Source of the DNA: Saccoglossus kowalevskii
Lineage: Eukaryota > Hemichordata > Enteropneusta > Harrimaniidae
Direction of reading: 5' to 3'
Length of the DNA stretch: 14,540 bases
Assembly: GCF_000003605.2 (NCBI RefSeq)
Contig: NW_003112489.1
Span: 14,415-28,954 of the forward strand
The notes below the pieces were generated by a model. That model was not told the origin of the DNA, made no database searches, and was given only the letters and a program-made list of their open reading frames with translations. Shown piece by piece: positions 1 through 8,974 of the stretch; position 1 is the stretch's first letter; every line of letters starts with the position of its first letter. The translations under genes were made by a program, and so were the position numbers.

Positions 1-129
1 TCTAAATCGATGTTGGTTTTAATTGGTGTTGCCTGGTGTAGAAGTAATAACATTACGATGTTTTTGAGTTTAATAGTAAATTAATAATATTAAGAAATTA
101 ATAGTAAATGGTAGACTCCCTTTTGAATA

Positions 130-832
130 ACATCAACCAGTATAACCTGGTTGACAAAAATGAAATTCTAACAACAAGGCAATAAGGACAAATTAATGAA
201 AATATACAAACATCATTTATATCAACTTGGAAAAGTGAATTACAAAACGACAATCAATCAAACCAAAATGAAATATAAATAAATTAAGAACATACAGAGA
301 ATTAAAAAACAATTTTGCTTTTGAAACCTACCTTGTTACCCTGCAAAATATTGAGACTGACAGGAATACCCTTTGCTAATGATAGATTATGTAACCTTTG
401 TGATCAGAATCAAGTAGAAGATGAATATCATGCAGAAGTTTTACCCCGATAGAAATGTCTTATTTGAAATGGCAAAAACCAAAATTTGTCATCAAAGACA
501 CAATTCATAGCCTTGCTAAACAACAGTGGTCTAACAATCCCTGTAGCAAGGTACCTAAAGAAGTGTTTTGAAATAAGACAGCAACCCCAGTGACAATTTT
601 CGTTCACAGTTAAGTTTTGCATTTTTTCTATCTTTTTATTGTATAATAATTTAGTCTTAATATTTTCTTTCTCTGTTACAGTAATGTATTAGCTTAGTTT
701 TTTTGTATGCTTTTATTTTATATTATTTATTTAATTTTTTTAACCTTTTATTCTTTCTTAAATATTTAGAGCCATTGCCAATCCCTCCGGGGAATGTGTA
801 AGTGTTAATAAAATTAATATTATTTAATTAAT
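130..832 (+). mobile_element. Degraded 3' end of a LINE (non-LTR retrotransposon): reverse-transcriptase C-terminus and 3' UTR
   Basis: Pieces of the C-terminal region of a LINE ORF2 can be read on the + strand across frameshifts and stops. Near 189-275 the frame gives INENIQ followed by STWKSEL. At 281-376 a second frame gives KLRTYRELKNN and then IETDRNTLC. At 360-434 a third frame gives LTGIP, then RLCNLCDQNQVEDEYH, the usual Cys-x2-Cys plus EDE(Y/F)H signature that follows the reverse transcriptase. At 549-584 the same frame gives RYLKKCFEIRQQ, a typical final segment. The order matches the tail of ORF2 in many invertebrate LINEs. Internal stops (276-278, 377-379) and frameshifts show it is dead. 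About 240 bp of AT-rich sequence with AATAAA-like and TAATATTA-like repeats up to about 832 is read as the 3' UTR and tail. The 5' part, including the catalytic domains, is absent from the window. The clade is not assigned. Confidence 0.75.
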
Positions 833-2116
833 GACCCCGCACATTATTGATTGGCCTTGGCTAGTTGAAGCGGTTTTTAAATGGGCGACTCGATAGAAGT
901 ATTCGCCGTGACTCAAGACTTTTCATTCGGGTTAATACAACGCTTACATGTTACTGTCAGGAAGGTTTAATGTCTTGTTTGTATTTGCACAATGTGAAAG
1001 AGGGGTTTATTGTCAACATGTACTAGTACATGGGTGGTTGTATGCATATTGAACTATACAAAATTTGAATTATGTCACCAAACTATGCAATTGCAATTGT
1101 AAGATTATATTTCTGATATACTCGAAGTGAATCTCAGCACTGTACTTTTTATAAATGTTATGGTTCGGTTAATAATTTTCTGGAAACTGTGCAGAAAATC
1201 ACAGACTTTCATTATTTTTTGTTCATAGTTTTTCTAAATTTCAGTTTTTGTTGTTCATAATTATTTACAGCAATAACACTTGTTTTCTTTTATGAAACCA
1301 TTTCCAGTTATTATGAATGTGTACATGACAGCTTTCCCCCACACAATAAGACATGTATGGATATGTGCGAGTATGTTTGTTGGGTTAATATGCCACTTCT
1401 TTATATCCCACAATGTCTGGTAATTCTAACTAACTACTACTTCGCAAATTTGCGTAGCCTTGCTTCTACTCCCATATTGTCCTTAATAGTGAAGGTTAAT
1501 GCGGATATATTGTAAATTACACAGAGGTAACACTACAATACATTTCCCTTTACATTCCCTTGTATTACATAACAGTCTTTGAGCTGAGGCAGTTATGGTT
1601 CTACAACCATCACCAGTTCTCTTGTTCTATCTATAATCACGACAATACAATCATCGCCTTTATGTATCACAGTCCATGATAATGTACTGTGTATAATACA
1701 CCAGATGTCTTACCATGTTAGTTGTGTAGGTATATATTAGTGTTATCTTCATATTTTGATTTCTACATGGACAGTCAATGGGTGGCAGCGAAAACGAGAG
1801 TAAAAACTGAACTATAATACAACTAAATCGCTAAATCAAGATGCACTGCGATGATAACACGCTGGAATTTAGGCGTGCTATACACAGATATTGTATAGGA
1901 ATCGTTGTATAACCCTGGATGTAAGTGAAAGCACCGTAAAGCCGTATATAAAATAGATAGCTTGATCAACATCAATATTTCAACTTATGTTATGAGTGAG
2001 CGTAATTGAAGCCTTATTTAAGGGAGGTTCATTTGTAAGAAATAATAAGAAGAACACTGTGAAAAGTCATTGTGGTATTACCAATATAATAGTTTTTCCG
2101 TGATCATGGGGTGTGG
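833..2116. other. Unannotated AT-rich stretch, no gene seen
   Basis: No open frame or RNA gene is supported here. Small details are a 12-bp palindrome CGCAAATTTGCG near 1443-1454 and a TATATAAA box-like sequence near 1944-1951. The latter has no supported gene downstream, only the 42-bp repeat array. A segment near 1373-1400 (TTTGTTGGGTTAATATGCCA) faintly recalls the 5' part of tRNA-derived SINEs of gastropods and bivalves, but is too short to call. Confidence 0.5.
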
Positions 2117-2980
2117 GGGTTATTCATACCCTGTTTATCCCATGTATCCACTTTCCTGCTCTTCTTGGTATCCTGTTCACTCTATATATCCACTTTTCTT
2201 TTTTCTGATTAGTATTCTGTTTATGTATCTCATGTATTTTTTCTACTCTACTCGCTACCCTGTTTATTCCATGTATCAAATGTTCTGCTCTACTTAGTAC
2301 CCTCTTTATTCCATGTATTCACATTCGTATTCTACCTGGTACCCTGTTTATCCCATGTTTCTATTTTCCTTCTCTACTTGGTACCCTGTTTATCCCGTTA
2401 TGTACTTTCCTGCTCTACTTGGTACCCCGTTTATCCCATGTACTATTTTCCTATTCTACCCGGTACCCTGTTTATCCTATGTGTCTACTTTCCTACTTTA
2501 CTTGGTACCCTGTTTAACCCATGTATCTACTTTCCTATTCTACCCGGTACCCTGTTTATCCCATGTGTCTACTTTCCTACTTTACTTGGTACCCTGTTTA
2601 TCCCATGTATCTACCTTCCTACTTTACTTGGTACCCTGTTTAACCCATGCACCTACTTTTCTGCTCTACTTGGTACCCCGTTTATTCCATGTACTATTTT
2701 TCTATTCTACCCGGTACCCTGTTTATCCCATGTGTCTACTTTCCTACTTTACTTGATACCTTGTTTATCCCGTGTTTCCATGTTCCTACTCAACATGGTG
2801 CCTTGTTTATTGTCTGTATCCACTTTCCTACTCTACATGGTACATTTTTTATCTCATGTATTCATTTTCCTATTGTACCTGGTACCCTGTTTATCCCATG
2901 TATCCTCTTTTCAACTCAACATGGCGCCTTGTTTATTAACTGTATCCACTTTCCTACACTACTTGGTATCCTGTTTTCAT
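2117..2980. repeat. 42-bp minisatellite, about 20 copies
   Basis: A pyrimidine-rich unit containing GGTACCCTGTTTATCCCATG and then a TCTACTTTCCTAC-type half repeats with a spacing of 42 bp. I located 21 successive TACC-type anchors from 2127 to 2967, with intervals of 41-44 bp averaging exactly 42. Many copies carry GGTACC, and variants read CCCGGTACC or CATGGTGCC. Units at both ends (2127-2298 and 2757-2980) are more diverged than the middle, as expected of unequal crossing over. Because 42 is divisible by three and the strand lacks stop-forming triplets, all forward frames stay open. They read as repeats such as YPVYPMY, LPCLSHVSTF or GTLFIPC. I regard these frames as by-products, not proteins. 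Confidence 0.93.
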
Positions 2981-3061
2981 ACTAATAGATAATAGATATT
3001 AGCACGTGAACATGTAATACATTTTTTTAAAATAACCAGTCAGTTACCACTCGATATGTAA

Positions 3062-3358
3062 TATTTAAATATTTTACAAATCATCAATGATTATACCAAT
3101 GCTAAAATTATACTTCATAACAATTCGGAAGCGTGTCAATTTTGTGGAACAATTGGAATAACAAGTGAGTTTGCTGTGATTCCGTACATAATATGTCACA
3201 ACTTGTGTTTTCAATGCGTTGAACACAATAGTCTAAATTGGTCTATCAAACACGTTATAGATATTTTTGTACAAATCATAGATCTTTTTAGTGTCTATGT
3301 ACAAACACAAAATACATACAATACATGTACCTACAATAAGCGACACTGTTTATATTAA
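3062..3358 (+). other. Short open frame with clustered cysteines, function unknown
   Basis: The frame is open from just after a TAA at 3059-3061 to the TAA ending at 3358, 98 codons, but has no early ATG. It contains CQFCG, then 17 residues later a C-x3-C-x2-C group (ICHNLCFQC). Together these form a two-plus-two cysteine layout that could bind zinc, loosely like a RING or zinc-ribbon half. The second half is low in information and lacks further paired cysteines. A perfect GTGAGT donor-like string lies at about 3164-3169, between the two cysteine groups. I do not recognise the family. It may be chance, a fossil exon or part of an unknown element. Confidence 0.15.
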
Positions 3359-3824
3359 TAGCAAGTTGTTCATAACACAATAGTAGAATATTCTTAGCCA
3401 AGGTAACGAGTTTATTCACCAGATCAAAATGTTTTATTTTAACAATTAGTTCCAAACCAATCCGTGACAATCTAATAGGTACGGGCCAACGTTTCCTGGA
3501 AAAAATCCCTGACCATGAGTCAGTTTTCGAAAAACTAAATAAGAAGTTGGCAATTAGATAATCAAGCAATAGCAGAATTAACATTTAAAAGAGTGAGCGT
3601 ATCCACTGAATATTCACTACATTATCTACAGAGTTTAATATTTTCTAAAATAAGAGAATTAGTGATATCGTAACAAAAGTAATTATCAAAAGAAGATAGA
3701 TATTATGTAATAGTTCACTCCAGGGACTTCATAAAGCTGCAGTCAGGAACTTTGAATCTTAAGAATTATACTTTCGATTGTTTTTCACATTTTCAACAGC
3801 CAATTGCAATATTTTGTTTTCTTT

Positions 3825-3845
3825 TTGTTGTTGTTGTTGTTGTTG
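3825..3845. repeat. (TTG)7 microsatellite
   Basis: Seven uninterrupted TTG triplets preceded by a T run. Confidence 0.95.
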
Positions 3846-3984
3846 AATAACTATAAACATTTCATTTTTAATACAAAACAACTTTGAGCGATTTCAACAT
3901 GCCGTTAATGCAAATGTTATTATGATAACATTTTAACAAACATTAAAAAGGTGATTTTTTCATGAACGAATTCCATAGTCAGCA

Positions 3985-4564
3985 TTAATCACATGACATT
4001 CTTTGTGAATCGGCATAGAGAATGTACCCATTAACAGTGACGTATTTAAAGGGGTCATTGTTGAAGCCAAACTGCATCACAGATCTCTAACTTCAACATA
4101 ACTGATTTTGTATCACGTTTCGGTCACTAGCATCTGTTGTCATAACAGCCTAAATTTCACCATTCTTAGGAAGAGTGATGTCAATAATCTTGCGGACAAA
4201 GAATCGCATGTTGAATGAAAGAATAAATGGATTCATAGAACTTCACAGATGAAAATACCGCTACTCCGTTCGAAATGTTTGCCCTTGTTTGCAGTGAATG
4301 TCAAATGTTACGTTTTGTGGAAGTCCATCTATACCGAGTAGTGGGGTGGAATGTGCTGCAGAAAAAAGCAGACCTTTTCTGTCGGGAAGATGAATAAGAT
4401 TCAGTAATGTTTTGTAGTGGTATTTTTATTGAATGTCGATATGTGATGCATATATGCAGTGAACGGCAGAAAGCTTTACCTTGCGATGGTTCAAATTTCA
4501 AAATGAAGAACTCGGTGATTGGATGATGTTGAACAAACTCATTAATTTGATTTTTAACAGTCAT
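3985..4564 (-). pseudogene. Broken gene-like region with a plausible intron, weakly galectin-like
   Basis: Reading the - strand, an ATG at 4564-4562 opens 28 codons (MTVKNQINEF...EPSQ) to a donor CAAG|GTAAAG at 4479. A pyrimidine-rich acceptor TTTTTTCTGCAG ends at 4356, giving a 124-bp intron. Splicing would join the frames in phase, continuing AHSTPLLGIDGLPQNVTFDI and on to a TAG at 4263-4261. The same frame then runs without frameshift to a TAA at 3987-3985. Four further stops interrupt it (TGA 4245, TAG 4152, TGA 4095, TAG 4089). Segments resemble a galectin carbohydrate-recognition domain in order and spacing: PLLGIDGL, then FNMRFF about 45 residues later where galectins have FNPRF, then FGFNNDPFKYVTVNG near the end where galectins have a F-K-V-x-V-N-G strand. 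The conserved His, Pro and Trp of the sugar site are not seen. The stop density is close to that of random AT-rich DNA, so the galectin idea is only a hypothesis. Confidence 0.3.
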
Positions 4565-4988
4565 TTTAATTTATATTAATTTATATTTATAAAAGATTTA
4601 TAACAACCACATGTTACAGTACTGTACTATATGTATGGTCTGGTGGAGACCAAGTATGTGTATCGTACTGGCAAGTTCCCTTCTATTTATAAATTTGAGC
4701 CGTCACCAGATACTTACTCAACCTTCGGTTTCACTGCATCATTGATCACCCAACATTTCTCAGTACCTCGCTCGAAACGACACGTCTGATCGATTCGGCA
4801 GTGACCACGTGACTACGGAACAACCCACACATATACCTTGTTCACACAGATTAGAAATACGCCGTTGTAGAGCCAGTGAGAGCACCAGTGTTCGCACTGG
4901 CAATACAAGGGCGTTTTTCGATTGCTGTCACACAACACTAAAAAGCGTGTATAGCACCCTCTCTGTAGTTAGGTCCGTGTTTAATTCA
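4565..4988. other. Unannotated stretch, no gene seen
   Basis: Just upstream of the - strand candidate ATG lies an AT-rich segment with TATAAATA-like sequence (about 4570-4600, read on the - strand). A small inverted repeat GGTCTGGTGGAGACC lies at about 4638-4652, and a CACGTG E-box at about 4806-4811. An open frame at 4809-5018 on the + strand shows no motif and overlaps the left arm of the foldback element, so it is not called as a gene. Confidence 0.45.
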
Positions 4989-5392
4989 GGGCTCATACCA
5001 CTAATTGAAACTCCATAGACGACAATGTTAACATATGAGGAAATTTCTATATGAACATGATAAACAAAGTTGACAACAAGGCATTTAAATTGAATTAAAT
5101 GGGCTACGAACGGTCATTGGTGATTAGTGGCATGAGACCTTAACAGAACACTAACATGTTCTATCTTTGAGCAGTGACCCGAACCATTATCGGAGACAGT
5201 GGTTTGTTAGATACGACATACCACGCTGCTACATCGTGCTGAGAAGGGATTGCTAATTAAGTACACCATGTCGCGTTTAGACCTGTATTTTACTATAGGG
5301 CTGCCATGCTCTATTTCCATGTTATTTAATGTGTAGATGAAGTAATGCAATCTCATCTATATGTTAACATTGTTCATTAGTGGTATGAGCCT
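4989..5392. mobile_element. Foldback/MITE-like element with terminal inverted repeats and TTCA flanks
   Basis: The left end GGGCTCATACCACTAAT (4989-5005) is the reverse complement of the right end ATTAGTGGTATGAGCC (5376-5391), 16 bases exact apart from the outermost base. After unequal gaps of 16 and 2 bases, a second block ACAATGTTAACATAT (5022-5036) pairs with ATATGTTAACATTGT (5359-5373), 15 exact. Each end is flanked by TTCA (4985-4988 and 5393-5396), a candidate 4-bp target-site duplication. An extra right-arm-like copy sits inside at 5123-5140 (ATTAGTGGCATGAGACCT). No transposase frame is present, so the element would be non-autonomous. The superfamily is not assigned. Confidence 0.6.
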
Positions 5393-5396
5393 TTCA

Positions 5397-5762
5397 GCTG
5401 ATACTCACTTTAACAACCGTTTGCGGCCGGTAGCACAACTCGTCGGTGACCTTTGTTTATGTCACCACTTGGTGGCGGTATAACACTTTCGCCCACATGA
5501 AATCACAATTTTAAGTAAGGGTATGGGTATACGTGGGGATATACGTACCGTAACTTATTTGTCTGCCAAGTGTTTGAATAGCATGTGAATTTACTACATA
5601 TATTATTCCAGTCAATTTATGATTCTTGGTTAATACATCAATTGTAGCATGAAACAAAATAATTCGGAATTATATATGTGTAAAAACTTAACTAACAACT
5701 AAATATTTGTGTGCACAATTAAGACAACACTGCTCTTTGATTTTACATTTTAATTTTTAACC
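5397..5762. other. Unannotated stretch, no gene seen
   Basis: No coding or RNA signal was recognised. It includes a short inverted repeat CCACTTGGTGG near 5465-5475 and two closely spaced GTATACGT/ATACGTAC-type strings near 5527-5550. Confidence 0.45.
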
Positions 5763-5802
5763 TTTAATATTGAAAACGTAATTTTACGTTCTCAATATTA
5801 AA
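5763..5802. repeat. Near-perfect 19-bp-arm hairpin
   Basis: TTTAATATTGAAAACGTAA (5763-5781) and TTACGTTCTCAATATTAAA (5784-5802) are reverse complements at 18 of 19 positions, with a 2-base centre. It lies 25-30 bp before the 27-bp array. It could be a cruciform-forming palindrome or a remnant of a foldback element. No U-tract or gene context supports a terminator. Confidence 0.9.
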
Positions 5803-5825
5803 AATTAATTTATTTATAAGCTCTA

Positions 5826-6183
5826 TATGTCCAACGTTGTGATTAAGCCCTCTTTGTCCAACGTTGTGATTAAGCCCTCTTTGTCCAACGTTGTGAATAA
5901 TCCATGTCCGACGTCGTCAATGAGCCCGCTATGTCCAACGTTGTCATTAAACCTTCTATGTCTAACCACGATAATTTAGTAACCGTGGTCTAATGTTGCG
6001 AATAAGCCCTCTCTGTCTAATGTTGTGAATAAGCCGGCTATGTCTAATGTTGTGAACAAGCCGTCTATGTCTAATGTTGCGAATAATCTCTCTATGTCTA
6101 ATGTTGCGAATAATCCCTCTATGTCTAATGTTGTGAATAGGCCGTTTATGTCTAATGTTGTGAATAAGCCCTCTATGTCCAAA
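5826..6183. repeat. 27-bp minisatellite, about 13 copies
   Basis: The unit contains TATGTCTAATGTTGTGAATA followed by AGCCCTC. Anchors (GTCC/TAA) fall at 5829, 5856, 5883, 5906, 5933, 5960, 5988, 6015, 6042, 6069, 6096, 6123, 6150 and 6177. All spacings are 27 except 23 (a 4-base deletion) and 28. The first six units use CCAACG and the later ones CTAATG, so two subfamilies occupy separate halves. The unit at 5960 is disrupted by an ACCACG...CGTGGT inverted repeat. Because 27 is nine codons, open frames occur on both strands (for example MSNVVNKPS repeats at 6025-6246 on + and 5962-6207 on -). These are treated as by-products. Confidence 0.93.
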
Positions 6184-6780
6184 GCTTCGGTATACCTTGT
6201 GATTCAATCTCTAGCCTGGGAGTACCTTGGGTGTCAACTTCACTAGCATTGAGAAGCCTTGGGATTCAATCGTTAGCCTGGCAGTACCATGAGATTCAAT
6301 CGCTAGCCTGTAGTACCTTTGGAGTCAATTGCTAGCCTGGGGATACCGTTGGAGTCAATCGCTAGCCTGGGGATACCTTTGGAGTCAATCGCTAGCCTGG
6401 GGATACCTTTGGAGTCAATCACTTGACTGGGGATACCTTTGGAGTTAATCGCTTGCCTGGGGATACCTTTGGAGTCAATCACTTGACTGGGGATACCTTA
6501 GGAGTCAATCGCTTGCCTGGGGATACCTTTGGAGTCAATCACTAGCATGGGGATAGCTTGGAGTCAATCACTAGCATGGGGATAGCTTGGAATTCAATCG
6601 CAAGTCTGGGGATACCCTGGTATTAAATCGGTACCATAGGAATACCCTGGTATTAAATCGATACCATAGGGATACCCAGGGATTCAATCGGTAGTGTGGG
6701 GATTGCTACCCTAAAGTATCTTGAGAGTCAGTCGCTATCCTGTGGGATATCCGGAGGTGCGGGGATACCTTGGAATATAC
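6184..6780. repeat. 30-bp minisatellite, about 18 copies, joined to the 27-bp array
   Basis: The unit contains GGAGTCAATCGCTAGCCTGG followed by GGATACCTTT. TCAATC anchors lie at 6204, 6234, 6266, 6296, 6325, 6355, 6385, 6415, 6445, 6475, 6505, 6535, 6564, 6594, 6624, 6654 and 6684, with one more diverged unit at 6728. Spacing is 29-32 bp and exactly 30 in the core. From about 6415 to 6535, units alternate between CGCTTGCC and CACTTGAC versions, a 60-bp dimer. Both edges are diverged, and there are no unique spacers between units. Confidence 0.92.
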
Positions 6781-6789
6781 TGTTTATTT

Positions 6790-7095
6790 CGATCACAAAT
6801 ACACAAAGAGCACAGTCGAATTCAGAGGGTGTTATCTTCTACTATGGAGACAAATATTTATGTGTGCTTTATCTTAGTATCCGAACTTCTAGTATTTTTA
6901 ATCTTACTAGAAATCAAATATGACCCAAAAGGCTCAGTTATCCTGACTGGAGACTTCAATGCTCCAAGTGTCATGCCCGTAAAACACATAGTAGCTGAAC
7001 CACTTATTTTAGGTAATCTCTATTCTGAAAAAGTACCCCCCCCCCCAATCAACAAACGAAGCGTCTGTTCAACTTTGAGAGAAGTAGGATAGAGT
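6790..7095 (+). mobile_element. LINE endonuclease-domain fragment, frameshifted
   Basis: At 6913-6975 one frame reads YDPKGSVILTGDFNAPSV. The hydrophobic strand followed by GDFNA (6949-6963) is the hallmark of the apurinic-like endonuclease domain of non-LTR retrotransposons. Shortly upstream, a different frame reads DKYLCVLYLSIRTSSIFNL (about 6846-6902), which fits the preceding strand of the same domain (Y-x-C-V-x-Y followed by Ser-Ser). The two parts are joined only by a frameshift, so the copy is dead. A run of 11 C residues (7036-7046) follows, and the frame ends at 7090-7092. The rest of the element is missing and the 30-bp array abuts the 5' side. Whether it is the same family as the 130-832 remnant cannot be told, since the two cover different domains. 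Confidence 0.55.
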
Positions 7096-8444
7096 GTTTT
7101 GTTAATCGTGGCGTTTGCGATGTCCTGTGAGATAGACGACTAGAATCAGTGAATATAGTAGAAGTCTGAAAAGCGATACAATAATGGGTAGGTCGATGGA
7201 CGATTGGTGGAAGAAACCCTTCATCTTCTAGTTTTCCAAGTTGAATGATGTCTGACTATGGCAAAAATATCCCCTAAGGCGAAGCCGTGACAAGGGATCA
7301 CAAATGCTGAGATAATTGTGGAAATGTGAACATGCGTTCCTCACACTGATTAATTTCCATTAAGACATTGACTTTGATCACATTGGGTGGGTATATTCAA
7401 TTTTGGCGTCAACTTGTTGCAAAATCAAAACAACACCGCACCGCGTATGCACGAGACATTGGTCCCATATGAACAAACGCATCAAAGACGAGAGTTAGTG
7501 TACATCTCGCACATGTCAAAATTCATATTCGTGTTTGCCATATGAGTGTCATGACTACCCCCGCCACTTAAAATTAGAAATAAATTACAGGACTGGAAGT
7601 TTTTTTCTTTTCTTCGGTAAAACTAAAAAGAAAACAATGTAGTGACGCTGTTTTTATTTTTTGTTATTATTTTTATTTATTTCAAGATTATTTTTATTTC
7701 ACAACAACAAGATATATGTTCAACGTTTAACATTTCGATTTTAAATAATTATCTCCAAAAAAGCCGCCAGTTATTTATGAGTAGTACTGTGACTGGTTGG
7801 CGGCATACTTTCTATGAAAAGAACTAATCACATTTTCTCTCTATTTCAATGAAAATCAGTCACAAAACGGGCTACATCTTTGTGGAATGCCTAAGAACGC
7901 CCGTCAATATTGTCTATGCTTGGTTAATTGGAAGCTACCACAATCCCAGTAATTGGACCCAGGGTTCATGGATAATTATAAAACTCATGTAAACGTCCAT
8001 TGCAAAGATTAAAATGGTGATTATTTAAGTACATATAAACAAACAACTGGAAACATTTCCAAATGACATACAATTGACTTCACTATAATGAAAAAATAAT
8101 CCAAATAATAATCATCTTTGAATAACTTGCTAAAATCTTAGACAGAACTCGCTAAAAAATTTAAAAAAGCGTATAAACTTGGAAAACCTCATCCTAATGA
8201 TTATTGCGAGTTGATACAAAGGTTGAAGTGCAGCAAAACGGAGAAAAATATCCAAGGTAATATTTAAAATCAGAAATACTTTAAACGCCTCAATAGATAA
8301 AAAAAATTAAAAGGGAGAATATTGACCATGTTGTTAAAAATAACAATTATGTTGGTATTGTAATCAACCCAATTTACCAACTAAAAATACATAAAGCTAT
8401 CTGCAATTTGAAAAAAAAAAAAAATATGAAGTGGTCGCCACGTT
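7096..8444. other. Unannotated stretch, no gene seen
   Basis: No coding or RNA gene was recognised. A short open frame at 7642-7827 is driven by T-rich sequence and has no motif. An inverted repeat GCCGCCA (7763-7769) / TGGCGGC (7798-7804) could form a hairpin with a 28-base loop. A 14-base A run lies at about 8411-8424, just before the TTAA-flanked element. Confidence 0.45.
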
Positions 8445-8448
8445 TTAA

Positions 8449-8682
8449 AGGTTGGTGGTCATAGCGCCACGCATGCGCGACATGTAAGTTTCATATGCAA
8501 AAAACTGGCGACTTTGCCGGCTGTTGCGCAGACCAACGAGTACAAGCTAAGATGATACCAAGCTCTAACTAGGTAATTTGTGTTGGTGATTAGAAGGTAT
8601 CGAAGGAGTCACCGGTACTCGTGTGTTCCAATAGAAGAGCGCATTGGATTGTGGGATAAATCAATGCGACGACCACCGCCCT
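8449..8682. mobile_element. MITE-like element with TTAA target site
   Basis: The left end AGGTTGGTGGTCATAGCG begins right after TTAA (8445-8448). The right end, read on the - strand, is AGGGCGGTGGTCGTCGCA. The two match at about 13 of 18 positions and the right flank is TTGA (8683-8686), one change from TTAA. The 234-bp interior has nested inverted repeats: CGAGTAC/GTACTCG, GATACC/GGTATC and CGCATTG (8640-8646)/CAATGCG (8662-8668). TTAA targeting with ends starting AGG is known for Kolobok and piggyBac type DNA transposons and their MITEs, but the superfamily is not proven. The interior also holds CACGCATGCGCG (8468-8479), close to an NRF1 site. No protein is encoded. Confidence 0.5.
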
Positions 8683-8686
8683 TTGA

Positions 8687-8974
8687 ATAACCTATTACAA
8701 AAACTATTGAATGTAATTCATTCAAGCGATAGCTATCCCACTAGCTAGAACTAAGGCATTATCATATCATTATCGAATGAGACTGAAATAATGCTGCTCA
8801 TAAGTAACGCATAAGTAAATATGGTAGTTTTATTTTACAATCAAAATCAAAATAAGACAACCTATATAGATATAAAATATGTTTCTTTTTCAAATGTCTC
8901 TTCTGTAAATATAAGAAAGTGTGCAGCACGCAAAATTATTAGCTTAGATGCATATGCTTCTTGTGGTTTAGTTG
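8687..8974. other. Short palindromes, no gene seen
   Basis: Contains TGAATGTAATTCATTCA (8708-8724), a near-palindrome, and the perfect 10-bp palindrome GATAGCTATC (8728-8737). An open frame at 8821-9024 runs into the 22-bp array and shows no domain, so it is not called. Confidence 0.4.

Larger units (their letters stand above)
2981..3984. other. Stretch without a firm gene
   Basis: AT-rich sequence with no supported gene apart from the weak open frame at 3062-3358. A - strand open frame at 3288-3584 begins with a leucine-rich, signal-like segment, but its composition follows the local AT bias and no motif was recognised. A TTG microsatellite lies at 3825-3845. Confidence 0.5.

Noticed and set aside
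428-622. - strand open frame of 64 codons
   Set aside because: It is the shadow of the LINE C-terminal region read on the + strand.
1373-1440. SINE-like 5' segment (TTTGTTGGGTTAATATGCCA)
   Set aside because: Only a short stretch resembles molluscan tRNA-derived SINEs; no tRNA-type A/B boxes or tail could be confirmed.
2070-2992. Overlapping open frames in the 42-bp repeat array
   Set aside because: All forward frames are open because the period is a multiple of three and the strand is pyrimidine-rich; there is no domain and no frame preference.
3288-3584. - strand 98-codon open frame with a leucine-rich start
   Set aside because: It overlaps another open frame on the opposite strand, follows local AT bias and shows no domain; kept only as a note.
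4809-5018. + strand 69-codon open frame
   Set aside because: No motif, and its end lies in the arm of the foldback element, so it does not look like a conserved gene.
5962-6246. Open frames on both strands of the 27-bp array with nine-residue repeats
   Set aside because: They arise from the period of nine codons; no signal peptide, ATG context or conserved fold is visible.
6184-6780. CRISPR array
   Set aside because: Units are head-to-tail without unique spacers, are present in a eukaryotic context, and there are no cas genes. The same holds for the 22- and 34-bp arrays.
7642-7827. + strand 61-codon Phe/Ile-rich open frame
   Set aside because: It is explained by a T-rich stretch; no supporting signal.
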